A DNA stretch of 64,000 nucleotides from the NCBI GenBank assembly GCA_036346225.1, contig JARFIW010001090.1:62001-126000 (forward strand), written 5' to 3'. Below, piece by piece: positions 41,420-53,221 of this stretch. The position numbers and the translations under genes are program-made. The notes below the pieces were generated by a model. The model was not told the origin of the DNA. It searched no databases and was given only the letters and a program-made list of their open reading frames with translations. This DNA is from Platerodrilus igneus. Lineage: Eukaryota > Arthropoda > Insecta > Coleoptera > Lycidae. Position 1 is the stretch's first letter; every line of letters starts with the position of its first letter.

Positions 41420-43640
41420 GATTGTGTCTGTATTATTATTGTGGTCAGTAAGAAATTTTTAATGCTGATGTTTGCAGAAAAAAAAAACAATTAAACTCAG
41501 TCAGCACAAATGGGACTCTCAACCCTGAAAGCAATTATAATTGATCAACGCAATAGCTCTTTACTGGTTTTACAACATTTAACAAATTGTACAGATATCT
41601 CGAAAAATTTGCCAAAGACAGACAGACAGACTGACTGCACCAATTTTCTCATTCTCGCTTTTAAAGAATAACAAGTCGTAGTTATTTAAATCGCAAACTC
41701 AGTTTATCTGCAAGAAATATATAAACGTGGAAATTTATGAAATGCTCCAACTTTAAAAAAAAGTAGAAATAAATCTATTGAAATATATGCTAACGTTGCA
41801 ATTGGTGGATCTGCTCACGGAGTCAACAATTTTTTTCCAGCACTTCATTTGGATTGACTATAAACTACTCAATAATTTTAACCTAACCACTATCATTATT
41901 CTTTCCTGACAAGGGCAATTTTAAAAAAAGTTTTCATTTTTGATTTGTTCTATAGAACACAACTACAACTTGACAATAAAGATTGAGCAATTATCACACA
42001 CATATCTTGAGTATATAAGGATATTAAACAACAAGAACAGCAGAAAATTCAACCCATATCAGCAAGAATTTAATGCTAAGGTTTTGTCTAGATAGCAATT
42101 GTAGAAATATGAAATCTACAGAAAATTTAGTAAATCCACTCATGTATAAATTTTAATGCTGACATCCGCAGAAAAATAAAAGCGAGAAATTTAATGCTAA
42201 CATCAGCAGAATAATAAATAAATCCACTCAGTCAGCATTAATGGAAGGCCGGTCTGGCTTCGAAACGGTACACGCGTATATACCATATTTTAAAATTAAA
42301 GTTGTCAATTGCAAAACCACAAAAAAAATTAAATTTTACCTAGAAATCATTTGAAATATTTACTTTTTTTCAGTACAACTGAAAGAACTTGACTTTTATA
42401 CATTTTTTAATCGATATCATAGATTTTTTCTATACTGTTGGTAAAATCTACGTGAAGTATTTATATTAAATAATAAACTGACCTGTTAGAAAAAATTAAA
42501 AATTTGCATCGTTTTCTGAAAAAATTGCATACTTTTTTTCTGTACAACTGAAAGAACTTGACTTTTATACATTTTTTAATCGATATCATAGACTTTTTTT
42601 CTATACTGTCGGTAAAATCTACGTGAAGTATTTATATTAAATAAATTGCAAATGTTATATATTCAGCTATGTAATCTATTCTAATGAATAAAAAAACAGT
42701 ATGTAAGCAAATATAATTATGCCTCAGCAGAAATAACGAATTGGATTCATTGTCTGAAAAAAATTGCAATGAAGGCACATAGTAAAAAATAAAAAACCTA
42801 AATTAGTTTAATTTCGTTTAAAATAGTGCAATGCAAATGGCCCTTAACTAATACAGTAATATATAGAATAAGTTTTAGATTATTGCTGGCATAATTTATT
42901 TTTCAGTAAAGCTTAACAAAATTGACTTTTATATGCATATATAGGTATGTAGTAATTGCGTTTACATGATTCATGCTGCATAATGAAATTCTTTAATTAT
43001 CAAGGTACTGCTATATATAGCTTCCAATAAATTAAATTGCATGATGTTAATTGTATTATGATAAAACTGCAGAATGTTTTTTTAATACTGGTTTTTAAAA
43101 AAAAAAACCATGAGTGTGTGTAAATTATTAAACAACATTGACAGTTTAATCTGAGACTTTTTCAAATTTGCTTTATTTTTCTGAATTTTTTTTTTATGTA
43201 ACCATAAAAATAGCGCTGTAATGCTAGCGTATTTTCTGTACACACAGCATAAATCAAAGGTCGTATAAGAACATTTTATTACTATACTACGAGCAAGCAA
43301 ATTTTTTCCGTAAACACAGCTGAATGAAAATGATGCGAAGTTGTTGTGTCAATGCAAGTGTTAATAAACAACGCAAAAATCAGATACTTCGCTTATTAAA
43401 CTGGATTTGTTGTTGTTGGAAATTAAAATTCAGTATTAATTTTTTTGCTGAATATTCTTTTAAGAATTAAACCATTCAAGCTTGAAAATCATCTTGAATA
43501 AAAACGTAAATAAAGGTGATTTTTTTAACAATTGCATTCAAAGCAATTCGCTATGCAATTATTTTGATTGTATGCTAATTCTTTTACAGTTGTTTTGCTT
43601 ACGTTAGATGATATTTTTGTATAAATAGTCAATAAAGCTC
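41420..43640. repeat. AT-rich region with short duplications, no gene
   Basis: It holds a 110-bp duplication (42,370-42,475 and 42,538-42,645; shared core CAACTGAAAGAACTTGACTT) and AATGCTGA-type short repeats near 41,460 and 42,150-42,240. An 80-bp segment at 42,283-42,365 recurs at 43,645-43,727. No coding sequence is supported. Confidence 0.6.
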
Positions 43641-43729
43641 TACATATACCATATTTTAAAATTAAAGTTGTCAATTGCAAAAAACCACAAAAATTAAATT
43701 TACCTAGAAATCATTTGAAATATTTACTC

Positions 43730-45780
43730 ATCCCAAAAGCAGATTATATTGAAAAAATGAATGTAATTCAACAAGACACTAATAATTTAAAAAAACTAAC
43801 CAAGCATCCAACCCAAACAATAGAAAAACAGAATAATAGCTATATCACATCCTAAGAAAAATCTGGTCACTTAAATAAGCAAGAGGCCAAACTAGCCAAA
43901 CAATATAATTCGGAAGCACCAAAATTATACGGTAACCCAAAAATTCATAAACAAGGGTACCCCATGAGACCTATCGTGGCAGATGTACAAGAACCAACTA
44001 ACAACATTGCAAAAATTATGGATGATACATTAAAAAGTGCTTATAATAAAGACAACCGATATTACATAAAAGACTCTTTTGACTTTGCAGAACTAATTAA
44101 CAATTTTAAAATACTTTAGGGTTTTAAAGTGATTTTCTTAGATGTGGTTAATTTATTTAAGAATATTTCAAAAGAAGTAGTGATAAAGGTGTTAGAGAAA
44201 AAGTGGGACTTAATAAAAAGGGTTTTTAAGGGAAGTAAAAGTCTATTTGTGGACATTATAAAATTTATTATGGATAACAATTTCTTCGTCTTTAATGAAG
44301 AACTGTTTATACAAGTGTTTGGTTGTGCAATGGGGTCTAAACTAAAACCAATCTTAACCCAATTTGTTATGAATGACTTATCAGACACTAACCTACCGAA
44401 ATTGAGTTTCCAAGTACCGTTCATTAAAAAGTATGCCGATAACCTAATCCTAGCTGTACCCAGCGAAGGAGGAAGTCAAGAAATATTTAACATTATGAAC
44501 AGTTATGACAAATACCTACAGTTTACAATTGAAGAAAAAAACAACAACAGTGAACCGTTTTTTGACACATTAGTAATAAGGGAAAAAACATAATCAAGCT
44601 AGACTGGTACCAAAAGTCTACAGCATCTAATAGATACATACACTATGAATCAGATCACACCAGTAAAATGAAAATTAATTTAATAAAACAAATGAGAAAT
44701 AGAATGTTAAAAATTTCACACCCAGATCATCATACAAAAAACCTAAAACCGTTAAAATGGATAATGTTGCAAAATAGCTACCTAAATAAAGTAATCAATA
44801 ACGTACTCCAAGAAAATAATATAACACACACAGTGCATCAACAGACACCAAAACAACAAGAAACCAAATATATAGTTTTACCGTATCTCACAGGACTATC
44901 ATATAAAATTGGCAAAGTGTTTAAAGAAGACGATGTACGAGTAGCATACAAATACAACAATACTGTTAGATAATTATTGTACAGTAAATTGAAGAGCAAA
45001 ACACCAAAATTGTATCAATCAAATTTGGTATACCAGCTAACTTTTAGCTGTGATCAAGAATATATTGGACATACTAGGATCTTATTAAAACAACGACTGT
45101 CAGGTCACAAAAGTGATATTCATACAAACAAAAATCGCTGCGCATTAGCAGAACATGTTTTGAGTAATCTCGATCATATGATTGATTGGAATTACCCAAA
45201 AATCCTGGCAAAACAAATCAATTATAATAAGAGATTAATTTTAGAAATGCACCATATACAGAAACAGAAAGCTGAAATAAATAAGAAAACCGATACACAA
45301 CAACTTAGTAACATATATACCTACCTATTACATATACAAGATATTCGAAATGAGAGAAGGAGTAACCACTAACCAACTAAGACAATCGGAACATACTCGA
45401 TATATAGAAAGATTGACAAGTTTTATTATCAAGCTTGATCACCTGACATATGTAATGGCGTAATTATTTTACACTAAAAATTACATCTTATTTATATCCT
45501 TTTCAATCCAACCCAGCACGAGGTGAACAACAACCTCTTGAATAAGTAATAAAAGAGTTATATATTCGATAGTTAATTTTACTGTGATATTTAACTTTTA
45601 ATGTTAAGTATTGATATATTTGTATGGTTTTATGCAAATCAATTTTAAGAATGCAAGTAATCGTTTCAGAATAGCGTTTTCCACTGTATCACAACTTTTA
45701 GATCCCTAATGAAGTTGCCCAACAGACGACGAAAGCTTGGAATATTAACATAGCATTAATAAAATAATGTGTAACATTAT
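43730..45780 (+). mobile_element. Penelope-like family 2, copy A, 5'-truncated
   Basis: It parallels 48,660-50,605 of copy B. It starts inside the RT domain at KADYIEKMNVIQQDTNN and extends past the ORF through a 3' region with TGTAATGGCGTAATTATTTT to a hammerhead-like core (45,706-45,734). Confidence 0.8.
43890..45372 (+). pseudogene. PLE family 2 RT and GIY-YIG, copy A (catalytic motif mutated)
   Basis: RT signatures: APKLYGNPKIHKQGYPMRPIV (43,917), LDVVNLFKNIS (motif A Asp present), FGCAMGSKLKPIL, and FIKKYADNLILA where YADD is expected. The second Asp is Asn (44,432-44,443). Segments 44,129-44,593, 44,668-44,973 and 44,977-45,372 follow. The last has LVYQLTFSCDQEYIGHTRI, the GIY-YIG motif, and a C-terminus of DTQQLSNIYTYLLHI. 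A TAA (IDS-less TS-stop-EKSGHL, near 43,853) and a frame break at an A6 run (44,583) are shared with copy B. Confidence 0.8.
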
Positions 45781-47640
45781 TTTGAAATGTTAACTTATAA
45801 ACAGATTAATTGATTAATTAAATTTCAATAACTTGCATAACTTATAGAAAAAATTCCATAATAAATTACTTTTATATTTTAGTTAGCATCCCTTATAATA
45901 AAGACCAGGTTTAGAAATTGCTTTAGGCTTAAATATTATAAATTCCAGCGGCTGTCATCATAATTTAAAGCTCCAACCTTGCAAATCAAATACAATAACC
46001 CTTTTAGAACTTATGTCGATTATAGATTGACAAATCTGATAAATTTAAATGGGATAGTACCTTTTAACGTAAACAAAGAAGAGCAATTTTCAGTTGTAAA
46101 ACTTAGTTTTCTTAATAATTTCATTGATTGACAAGGGTTATAGAAATAAAACATTATAAATAGCTAAACTATTTTCCAATTTGATTTGTTCAAAGATTGC
46201 AAGTAATTTTAAGTAGTCTGGGGACAACTATTGTATTAAAAATCCATTTCGGCTCAAGTGGGTTAACCGGTCTTTTGTTAATGGCAGACGACTGTCGCCA
46301 ATAAGTATGGTCCACAATTAAATTAAAATTCCAGGAAGATACAAAATATTTAAACCCTTAGAAAAATAATTGCATCCGTGACCCTCATCTTGAAAGGGAT
46401 TGGATTTGGTTTCTGAAATCTTGTTTTTGGGAGGTTCTGTTAATAGTCATTGGATAACAGAAATATGACGTAAATAATGGTTAGAGTAGGGATTAATATA
46501 TAACTTAAGGCTTTAACCAAAAGACGGAGATTTCAATGGGGTTGTCTGTTGTAAAAAGGTAGAAAGAAACGTAGTCAGAGAAGTTTGCGGGTAGCGTTCT
46601 CCGGCATCACAGATATGATATTGCACTTAGTATCACGATAGTGAAATTGGAAAGAAGTAATTAACTCTTCCAGTTTGCGAGAGTTGATGCCCATGTGTTC
46701 GCAGATTTATCAGTGATATAAAGTATAGAATAAAAAGCTTGTATGTGTGTGACGCACAAGTTAAGTTATATTATCAACAAGATTCTGCCGGGTTCGTGTG
46801 CCATTGAATTATTTAATAGTTGCGAAGATCCAGAGCAACAAGCGAGATTCTCCCCCCAATTTAAGAGCTGTTTTGCATTGGAAGGCAAGTCATCAAATAA
46901 TTGACGATTTTTAGTAAGTAAGTTTTTATAGTTAAGTTAGTAGCATGACCAATTTTTAGTTAATTTATTTGTTAGGACGTTTTGGTCATAAACCGTAGGA
47001 TCAATTTAGTGTAAAATTTTTAGTATAAGTTTTCTTCCATATAAAATGTTTGGGAATTACTTATGTACATAAAATTATCAGAATTCCATATCAACCATTT
47101 AATCTAAATTTCTAAAGTAAAATCCATGAATTTCCGAATGTAAGAGATTCACGTTTATTGCTCTGTTAATTAAATAGTTTTGTTTGTCGTTGATTAAGTC
47201 AATAGTTTTTTATTGTTTTTATCATGAAAGTTGCATAAGTAGTCAAAAAGTTAGGATTTGATTAAAAGAAACAATTGTCCTCCTTGGGATGACAAGTCTC
47301 TCAAGGTTTTGCACGAACATTTGGACATTCTTGACTTGCCTGGCGCCCTTGGTAATTATCATTAAGCCACAATATTTATGAAAGGTAAGTGCCAAATTTT
47401 TCTGTTGTATAATATATATTAGTTTAGCCCTTTCTGCAAAATTTTAACCCTCTATATGATCAACGACCTTCCGATAGCTAGTGCCGGTAACCCCCCTTTA
47501 ATTTTTGTTTTACAGGCCACCCCCATTTTATAATTTTAATAAAAAATATATACTTAGTAGCTTTTCCGCCTGTAACAAATGTTATAGAAATTTGTTTGAA
47601 TATTTAATAATTAGGTCGAAACCCCTGAGAAAATTTAAGT
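45781..47640. other. no gene; possible LTR or leader signals
   Basis: AT-rich. A TATAAAG at 46,719 could be a promoter. TGGCGCCCTTGGTAATTATC at 47,341 looks like a primer-binding site after an LTR, but I find no partner LTR. A strong donor (AAGGTAAGTGCC, 47,382) and acceptor (TTTTGTTTTACAG, about 47,514) outline a 130-bp intron before PLE copy B. Confidence 0.35.
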
Positions 47641-47676
47641 ACTAATAAAGTTACGACCGTGACTTCCCTTGCATTT

Positions 47677-48021
47677 ATGTTACAGATGAGGTTCTTTTAT
47701 TACATTAACAACGCCTATGGAGCTGCAGTTACTAACCAATTGATACGATGGAAAAATCTAAACAAGAAAATAGCATCACTAAAAAATAGAAGGATATTTT
47801 TACTGGAATATAAAAGGAAAAAACTAGTGCCAGCACACCTACAACATATACAAAATAATGTCAATAATTTAGACCACATACAAAGCCTGGAACAACACAG
47901 GAAAATAAACGAATTCAACAACAGGTTAGTACTTAGATTAATGGGAGTAGAGATATCACAGACAAATCGTCAAATGACTTGTTACATGAATAAAATTAGA
48001 GCTACAAAAATTATTGTCTAA
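47677..48021 (+). pseudogene. PLE family 2 N-terminal domain, copy B
   Basis: From the ATG at 47,677 or 47,686 (the listed start at 47,659 is GTG) the frame reads MRFFYYINNAYGAAVTNQ and RIFLLEYKRKKLVPAHL. Like other PLE N-termini, it is helical, basic and precedes RT by about 300 residues. ATGTTACAG before the second ATG is acceptor-like. It ends with a stop at 48,021. Later N-terminal coding continues in another frame (48,216-48,446). Confidence 0.65.
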
Positions 48022-48215
48022 CTATATTACCTGAACACATGATAATAGAATATGATTTCAGACAGTTTATATCATTACAAAATCTGTAAAAAATTAAGAA
48101 TGAAAATTTAAACAAAATCAGCAGACTAGAAGCAATACAAAAGAAACCCATTTTAACATATAAAAATTGGATCAGAAATATTTCAAACATAGAACTACCA
48201 GCTGAAGTCAAAACT

Positions 48216-49521
48216 GTGCTATCTCTAGAACCTAAATTTAGTATAAGTACTACAAAGAAAGATATTAATCTAGAAACATTAATACCAGAAATTGAAAACA
48301 CTGTAACGATAATAGATGAAACTAAACCAGATTTGTATAGATCAAAAATCACTGCTATAATAACAAACCATATCCATAACTACAATGACATACCACATGA
48401 TTTACATAAAATGATTTACAAAGCTAAAATGTTTTTGAAACATTAATACCAGAAATTGAAAACACTGTAACGATAATAGATGAAACTAAACGAGATTTGT
48501 ATAGATCAAAAATCACTGCTATAATAACAAACCATATCCATAACTACAATGACATACCACATGATTTACATAAAATGATTTACAAAGCTAAAATGTTTTT
48601 GAAACACATGACAATCTTATAGTCCTACAAGCGGGCAAAGGCAATGTCACGGTAGTCATGGAAAAAGCAGATTATATTGAAAAAATGAATGTAATTCTAC
48701 AAGACACTAATAATTTTAAAAAACTAAACAAGCATCCAACCCAAACAATAGAAAAAAAGAATAATAGCTATATCACATCCTAAGAAAAATCTGGTCACTT
48801 AAATAAGCAATAGGCCAAACTAGCCAAACAATATAATTCGGAAGCACCAAAATTATACGGTAACCCAAAAATTCATAAACAAGGGTGCCCCGTGAGACCT
48901 ATCGTGGCAGATGTACAAGAACCAACTAACAACATTGCAAAAATTATGGCTGATACATTAAAAAGTGCTTATAATAAAGACAACCGATATTACATAAAAG
49001 ACTCTTTTGACTTTGCAGAACTAATTAACAATTTTAAAATACCTGAGGGTTTTAAAGTGATTTCCTTAGATGTGGTTAATTTATTTAAGAATATTTCAAA
49101 AGAAGTAGTGATAAAGGTGTTAGAGAAAAAGTGGGACTTAATAAAAAGGGTTTTTAAGGGAAGTAAAAGTCTATTTGTGGACATTATAAAATTTATTATG
49201 GATAACAATTTCTTCGTCTTTAATGAAGAACTGTTTATACAAGCGTTTGGTTGTGCAATGGGGTCTAAACTAAAACCAATCTTAACCCAATTTGTTATGA
49301 ATGACTTATCAGACACTAACCTACCGAAATTGAGTTTCCAAGTACCGTTCATTAAAAAGTATGCCGATAACCTAATCCTAGCTGTACCCAGCGAAGGAGG
49401 AAGTCAAGAAATATTTAACATTATGAACAGTTATGACAAATACCTTCAGTTTACAATTGAAGAAGAAACCAACAACAGTGAACCGTTTTTTGACACATTA
49501 GTAATAAGGGAAAAAACATAA
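48216..49521 (+). pseudogene. PLE family 2 RT, copy B
   Basis: Segments are 48,216-48,446 and 48,892-49,521. The 164-bp duplication at 48,273 shifts the frame because it is not a multiple of three. RPIVADVQEPTNNIAKIM, LDVVNLFKNIS and FGCAMGSKLKPIL are present. The catalytic box is KYADN (49,360-49,371), as in copy A. Two in-frame stops precede the core (near 48,781 and 48,810), the first shared with copy A. Confidence 0.8.
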
Positions 49522-49592
49522 TCAAGCTAGACTGGTACTAAAAGTCTACAGCATCTAATAGATACATGCACTATGAATCAGATCACACCAAT

Positions 49593-50300
49593 AAAATGAA
49601 AATTAATTTAATAAAACAAATGAGAAATAGAATGTTAAAAATCTCACACCCAGATCATCATACAAAAAACCTAAAACAGTTAAAAATGGATAATGTTGCA
49701 AAATAGCTACCCAAATAAAGTAATCAATAACGTACTCCAAGAAAATAATATAACACACACACAGTGCATTAACAGACACCAAAACAACAAGAAACCAAAT
49801 ATATTGTTTTACCGTATCTCACAGGACTATCAAATAAAATTGGGAAATAGTTTAAAGAAGACGATGTACGAGTAGCATACAAATACAACCATACTGTTAG
49901 ATCATTATTGTACAGTAAATTGAAGAGCAAAACACCGAAATTGTATCAATCAAATTTGGTATACCAGCTAACTTTTAGCTGTGATCAAAAAGATATTGGA
50001 CATACTAGGATCTTATTAAAACATTGACTGTCATGTCACGAAAGTGATATTCATAGAAACAAAAATTGCCGCGCATTAGCAGAACATGTTTTGAGTAATC
50101 TCGATCATACGATTGATTGGAATAACCCAAAAATCCTGTCAGAACAAATCAATTATAATAAGAGATTAATTTTAGAAATGTACCATATACGGAAACAGAA
50201 AGCTGAAATAAATAAGAAAATGGATACACAACAACTTAGTAACATATATACCTACCTATTACATCTACAAGATATTCGAAGTGGGAGGAGTAACCACTAA
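49593..50300 (+). pseudogene. PLE family 2 GIY-YIG end, copy B
   Basis: Fragments 49,693-49,875 (NSYPNKVINNVLQENNITH) and 50,091-50,300 (TIDWNNPKILSEQINYNKRL) flank a degraded GIY-YIG stretch (LVYQLTFSCDQKDIGHTRI), where the YIG Tyr is now Asp. Confidence 0.7.
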
Positions 50301-50605
50301 CCAACTAAGACAATCGGTATATACTCAATATATAGAAAGATTGACAAGTTTTATTATCAATCTTGATCACCTGACATATGTAATGGCGTAATTATTTTAC
50401 ACTCTTTACGCTCTTATGTATATCCTTTTCAATCCAACCCAGCACGAGGTGAAGGTCAACCTCTTGAATAAGTAATAAAAGAGTTATATATTCAATAGTT
50501 AATTTTACTGTGATATTTAACTTTTAATGTTAAGTATTGATATATTTGTTTGGTTTTATGCAAATCAATTTTAAGAATGTAAGTAATCGATTCAGAATAG
50601 CTTTG

Positions 50606-51686
50606 GAAATACTGAAATGGACCAACCTATATATTTGTTATTGAAATTAACTTCACATTACAAACAATTTTGTAAACATTTTAAAGCCTTACACCAAAAT
50701 AAATTAACATCTATGATGATAATAAGAGTGTATTGCGGATAATTTAGCATTTAGTTAAAATTTATAATCATTTAGAAATGTTTGAAGAACTTACCTCAGG
50801 ATCCTTTGGTAAACAATGAGTTTTTACAGTGACACTAGTACTACAACAAGTAATGGAACATTGAAACACCATTATTTAATGTTGAATCTTAAACTCAAAT
50901 CATAAATTAATACCACAGTGATCACAAATTCTAAATATTATTCATATGGAAAATGAAGTTTGTCAAACATATGACCGATGACAGATTTGCCGGTAAAGCC
51001 GTTTTTATCCTTAACCCTTTATTATAATTAGCGACAGCTATGCTTCCGTGTAGCAAGTATATATGTGGTAAAACAAGCAACTGTCAAGTGCCAGGAGTGC
51101 GCAAGCTCTGATGTATCCAAACTTACTGATCTGTGCATCCTACAAATAGTGTTTTTCAACTGACATCCACTGTCATCTTAAGATTGGGTAAGTTTTAAAT
51201 TTATATTTAATTATTTCGATTTATAAAAGTTTCTTTCGTATACATTAATAATAAAAATAGTAGCAGTAAAAAAACAAATACAGCATGTGGTTTGTTTCCT
51301 TCATGAAAATGCAGTTATACTATGAAATCGGTGTAACTGTCAAAGTATTTCATGTGTTCGTTATTTGCAAATTAACAAGAATTAGAATAATATCGATCAC
51401 CCTGCATGGAATGAAAATATATTTAGCCTTTAAATATTATTGCGTACTGAAAACAACGGGTGTGAAAAAAAATAACCTCACTTTTTATTACCAAAATTTT
51501 AGCAACAATTATTTATTGCCGCCCAAAACTGACTTCAGTTCGTCATTTTCAGCCCAAAATGCACTATTCCTGAAAATTTCATTAAGCTTAGAAGCTCCCC
51601 GCAAAAGTATATTTAAGTCAAGGAGGTTTTAAGCTAAAGAGGCATTTAAATTCAAATTAAAGGTGGCACTATTCCATAAACATATC
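50606..51686. other. no supported gene between PLE copy B and LTR retrotransposon 2
   Basis: One 115-residue frame (51,285-51,632) has no recognisable motif and unusual composition. A donor-like TTGGGTAAGTTTT is at 51,184. I see no exon pair to support a gene. Confidence 0.4.
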
Positions 51687-51877
51687 TGTTATGTATGTAG
51701 GATAGTTTTCTGAACATGCTTAGTTTTAAGTTCGTTTCTGAACAGACGTGTGTGTCAATTACGGTCAAATGTCACGGCTGTAGGTCTATGTATTACACAC
51801 ATACTTTATGTAATTATCGGTCTCAAATATTCATTAAATTCTATTCAATACATTGTCTTTTATTAGAATACACAACA
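51687..51877 (+). repeat. 5' LTR of LTR retrotransposon 2
   Basis: TG...CA ends. The last 75 bp (TGTATTACACACAT to ACACAACA) are shared with the 3' LTR end. Confidence 0.85.
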
Positions 51878-51884
51878 GTATAAC

Positions 51885-51907
51885 TGGCGACGAGTCCAGA
51901 TTCGAAC
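51885..51907 (+). promoter_or_regulatory. primer-binding site of LTR retrotransposon 2
   Basis: TGGCGACGAG begins 7 bp after the LTR. The next bases, TCCAGATTCGAAC, are the complement of a T-arm (GTTCGAATCTGGA). The primer would be a tRNA ending CTCGTCGCCA, as some tRNA-Ser do. Confidence 0.65.
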
Positions 51908-52012
51908 AACGCAAGTGCTTGTAGGTTACTAAAACGTGGTGCACATAACCTCAAAAAAAAAAACTTTTTGTGGTAAAGTCGGTCTTGGATCAAATATTTT
52001 TATGCTTAGAAG

Positions 52013-52866
52013 GTGATCAGAACAAAAATGTTGTTGAATGGATCTATAGAACAGTTCAATTCCAAAGCGTCAGATATAACATCTTATATGGAAAGATTAG
52101 AACAACTCTTCATTTGTAATGGTATAGAAACTAATAAGAAGGTACCGCTTTTGTTAACTTTAATAGGGAGCGAATCATATTGTGTGTTAAAAGATTTACT
52201 GGCACCTGAACTACCAAGTACGAAGTCATTTGATGTATTGAAAAAGTCACTCATTGATTATTATAGTCCTAAACGGTTAGTAATTTCAGAACGGTATAGA
52301 TTTTATAATGCTGTGCAAGAGCAGAATGAGGACATAAAAGCATTTGCTGCGAAGTTGAAAAACTTTTCACAATACTGTAATTTTGGTAGTTTTTTTTTTC
52401 AGAAAGTTTAAGAGACCGGTTAGTATGTGGTGTACGGTCGTATGGTATAAAACCGAAGCTGCTATCCGAAGAAAATTTAACGTTTGAAAAAGCATATGAA
52501 ACGATCCTGTCAATGGAATTGGCCGAGGGTCAAGTCAAATCCATAAGTACTGAAAGTAATTTGGCGGATGTCAACGAAAGCTTAGATAAGCTGTCAGTCA
52601 AAAGGTGTGTCAAGAAATCCTCTAACAGTGGTCAAGGCTCTGGTTCAAATAAACAAAATGATTTGTCCATTAGTCTAAAAAAGGATTGGAAACCTTGTTT
52701 TTGTCGTATATGCAAACATGATCCTAGCAAATGTCCTGCTAAGGGTTGGGAATGTTTTACATGTAGAAAATCTGCACATACAAGTCGTGCATGTCGAAGT
52801 TCAAGAGTCTATAAATTAGAGGAAGAAAAAATCAGTCAAGTGATAAAACTGATTCCTTGGTCTTAG
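52013..52866 (+). pseudogene. gag of LTR retrotransposon 2
   Basis: Capsid-like part (SIEQFNSKASDITSYMERLEQ, YYSPKRLVISERYRFY, IKAFAAKLKNFSQYC) in frame 52,013-52,411. A run of ten T at 52,390 breaks it, and it resumes to 52,866 with LRDRLVCGVRSYGIKPKLL, AYETILSMELAE and two Cys/His clusters, CRICKHDPSKCP and CFTCRKSAHTSRAC (a CCHC knuckle). Gag packages the element RNA. The break in a long T run could be a sequencing error. Confidence 0.75.
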
Positions 52867-52879
52867 GAGTTTTGTCATC

Positions 52880-53215
52880 ATTAGAACCAGATAGGATTGA
52901 GCCGGAAAAAGTGGGATTAGAAGTTGCAGGTAACAAAATACAATTTGAAATCGATTGCGGAGCATGTAATGCATGTTAAAGATTTTAGTAAATATTTATC
53001 ATCTTAGGTGAAACAGATGTTTTTGTTAGGTTTAAAAATGTCGTAGTAAATGTTTTTCTAGTAGTGCTAAAAAGTAGTCATAAATTTATTCCATTGTTAG
53101 GTAGAAACTGGTTAAATATATTAAATCCAGGATGGAGACAAAATATTAATTTTAGTACTGTCACAGTCAATAGAAACCAAGTTGAAAGATTTTTGTCAGT
53201 TGATGGCAGAAACTA
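52880..53215 (+). pseudogene. protease region of LTR retrotransposon 2, degraded
   Basis: GNKIQFEIDCGACNA occurs where the DTG or DSG active site belongs, so the middle residue is Cys. A stop follows at once. Later LLGRNWLNILNPGW marks the end of the domain in the shifted frame. Confidence 0.6.
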
Positions 53216-53221
53216 GTCCTA

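Larger units (their letters stand above)
47640..50605 (+). mobile_element. Penelope-like family 2, copy B, longer copy
   Basis: Includes the N-terminal domain missing from copy A, the RT and the GIY-YIG end. Homology to copy A ends at TCAGAATAGC (50,605). It is disrupted by a 164-bp tandem duplication (48,273-48,436 and 48,437-48,600). Confidence 0.8.

Noticed and set aside
51285..51632. 115-residue ORF
   Set aside because: No motif, no homologous copy in the window and no supporting start context or splice sites.
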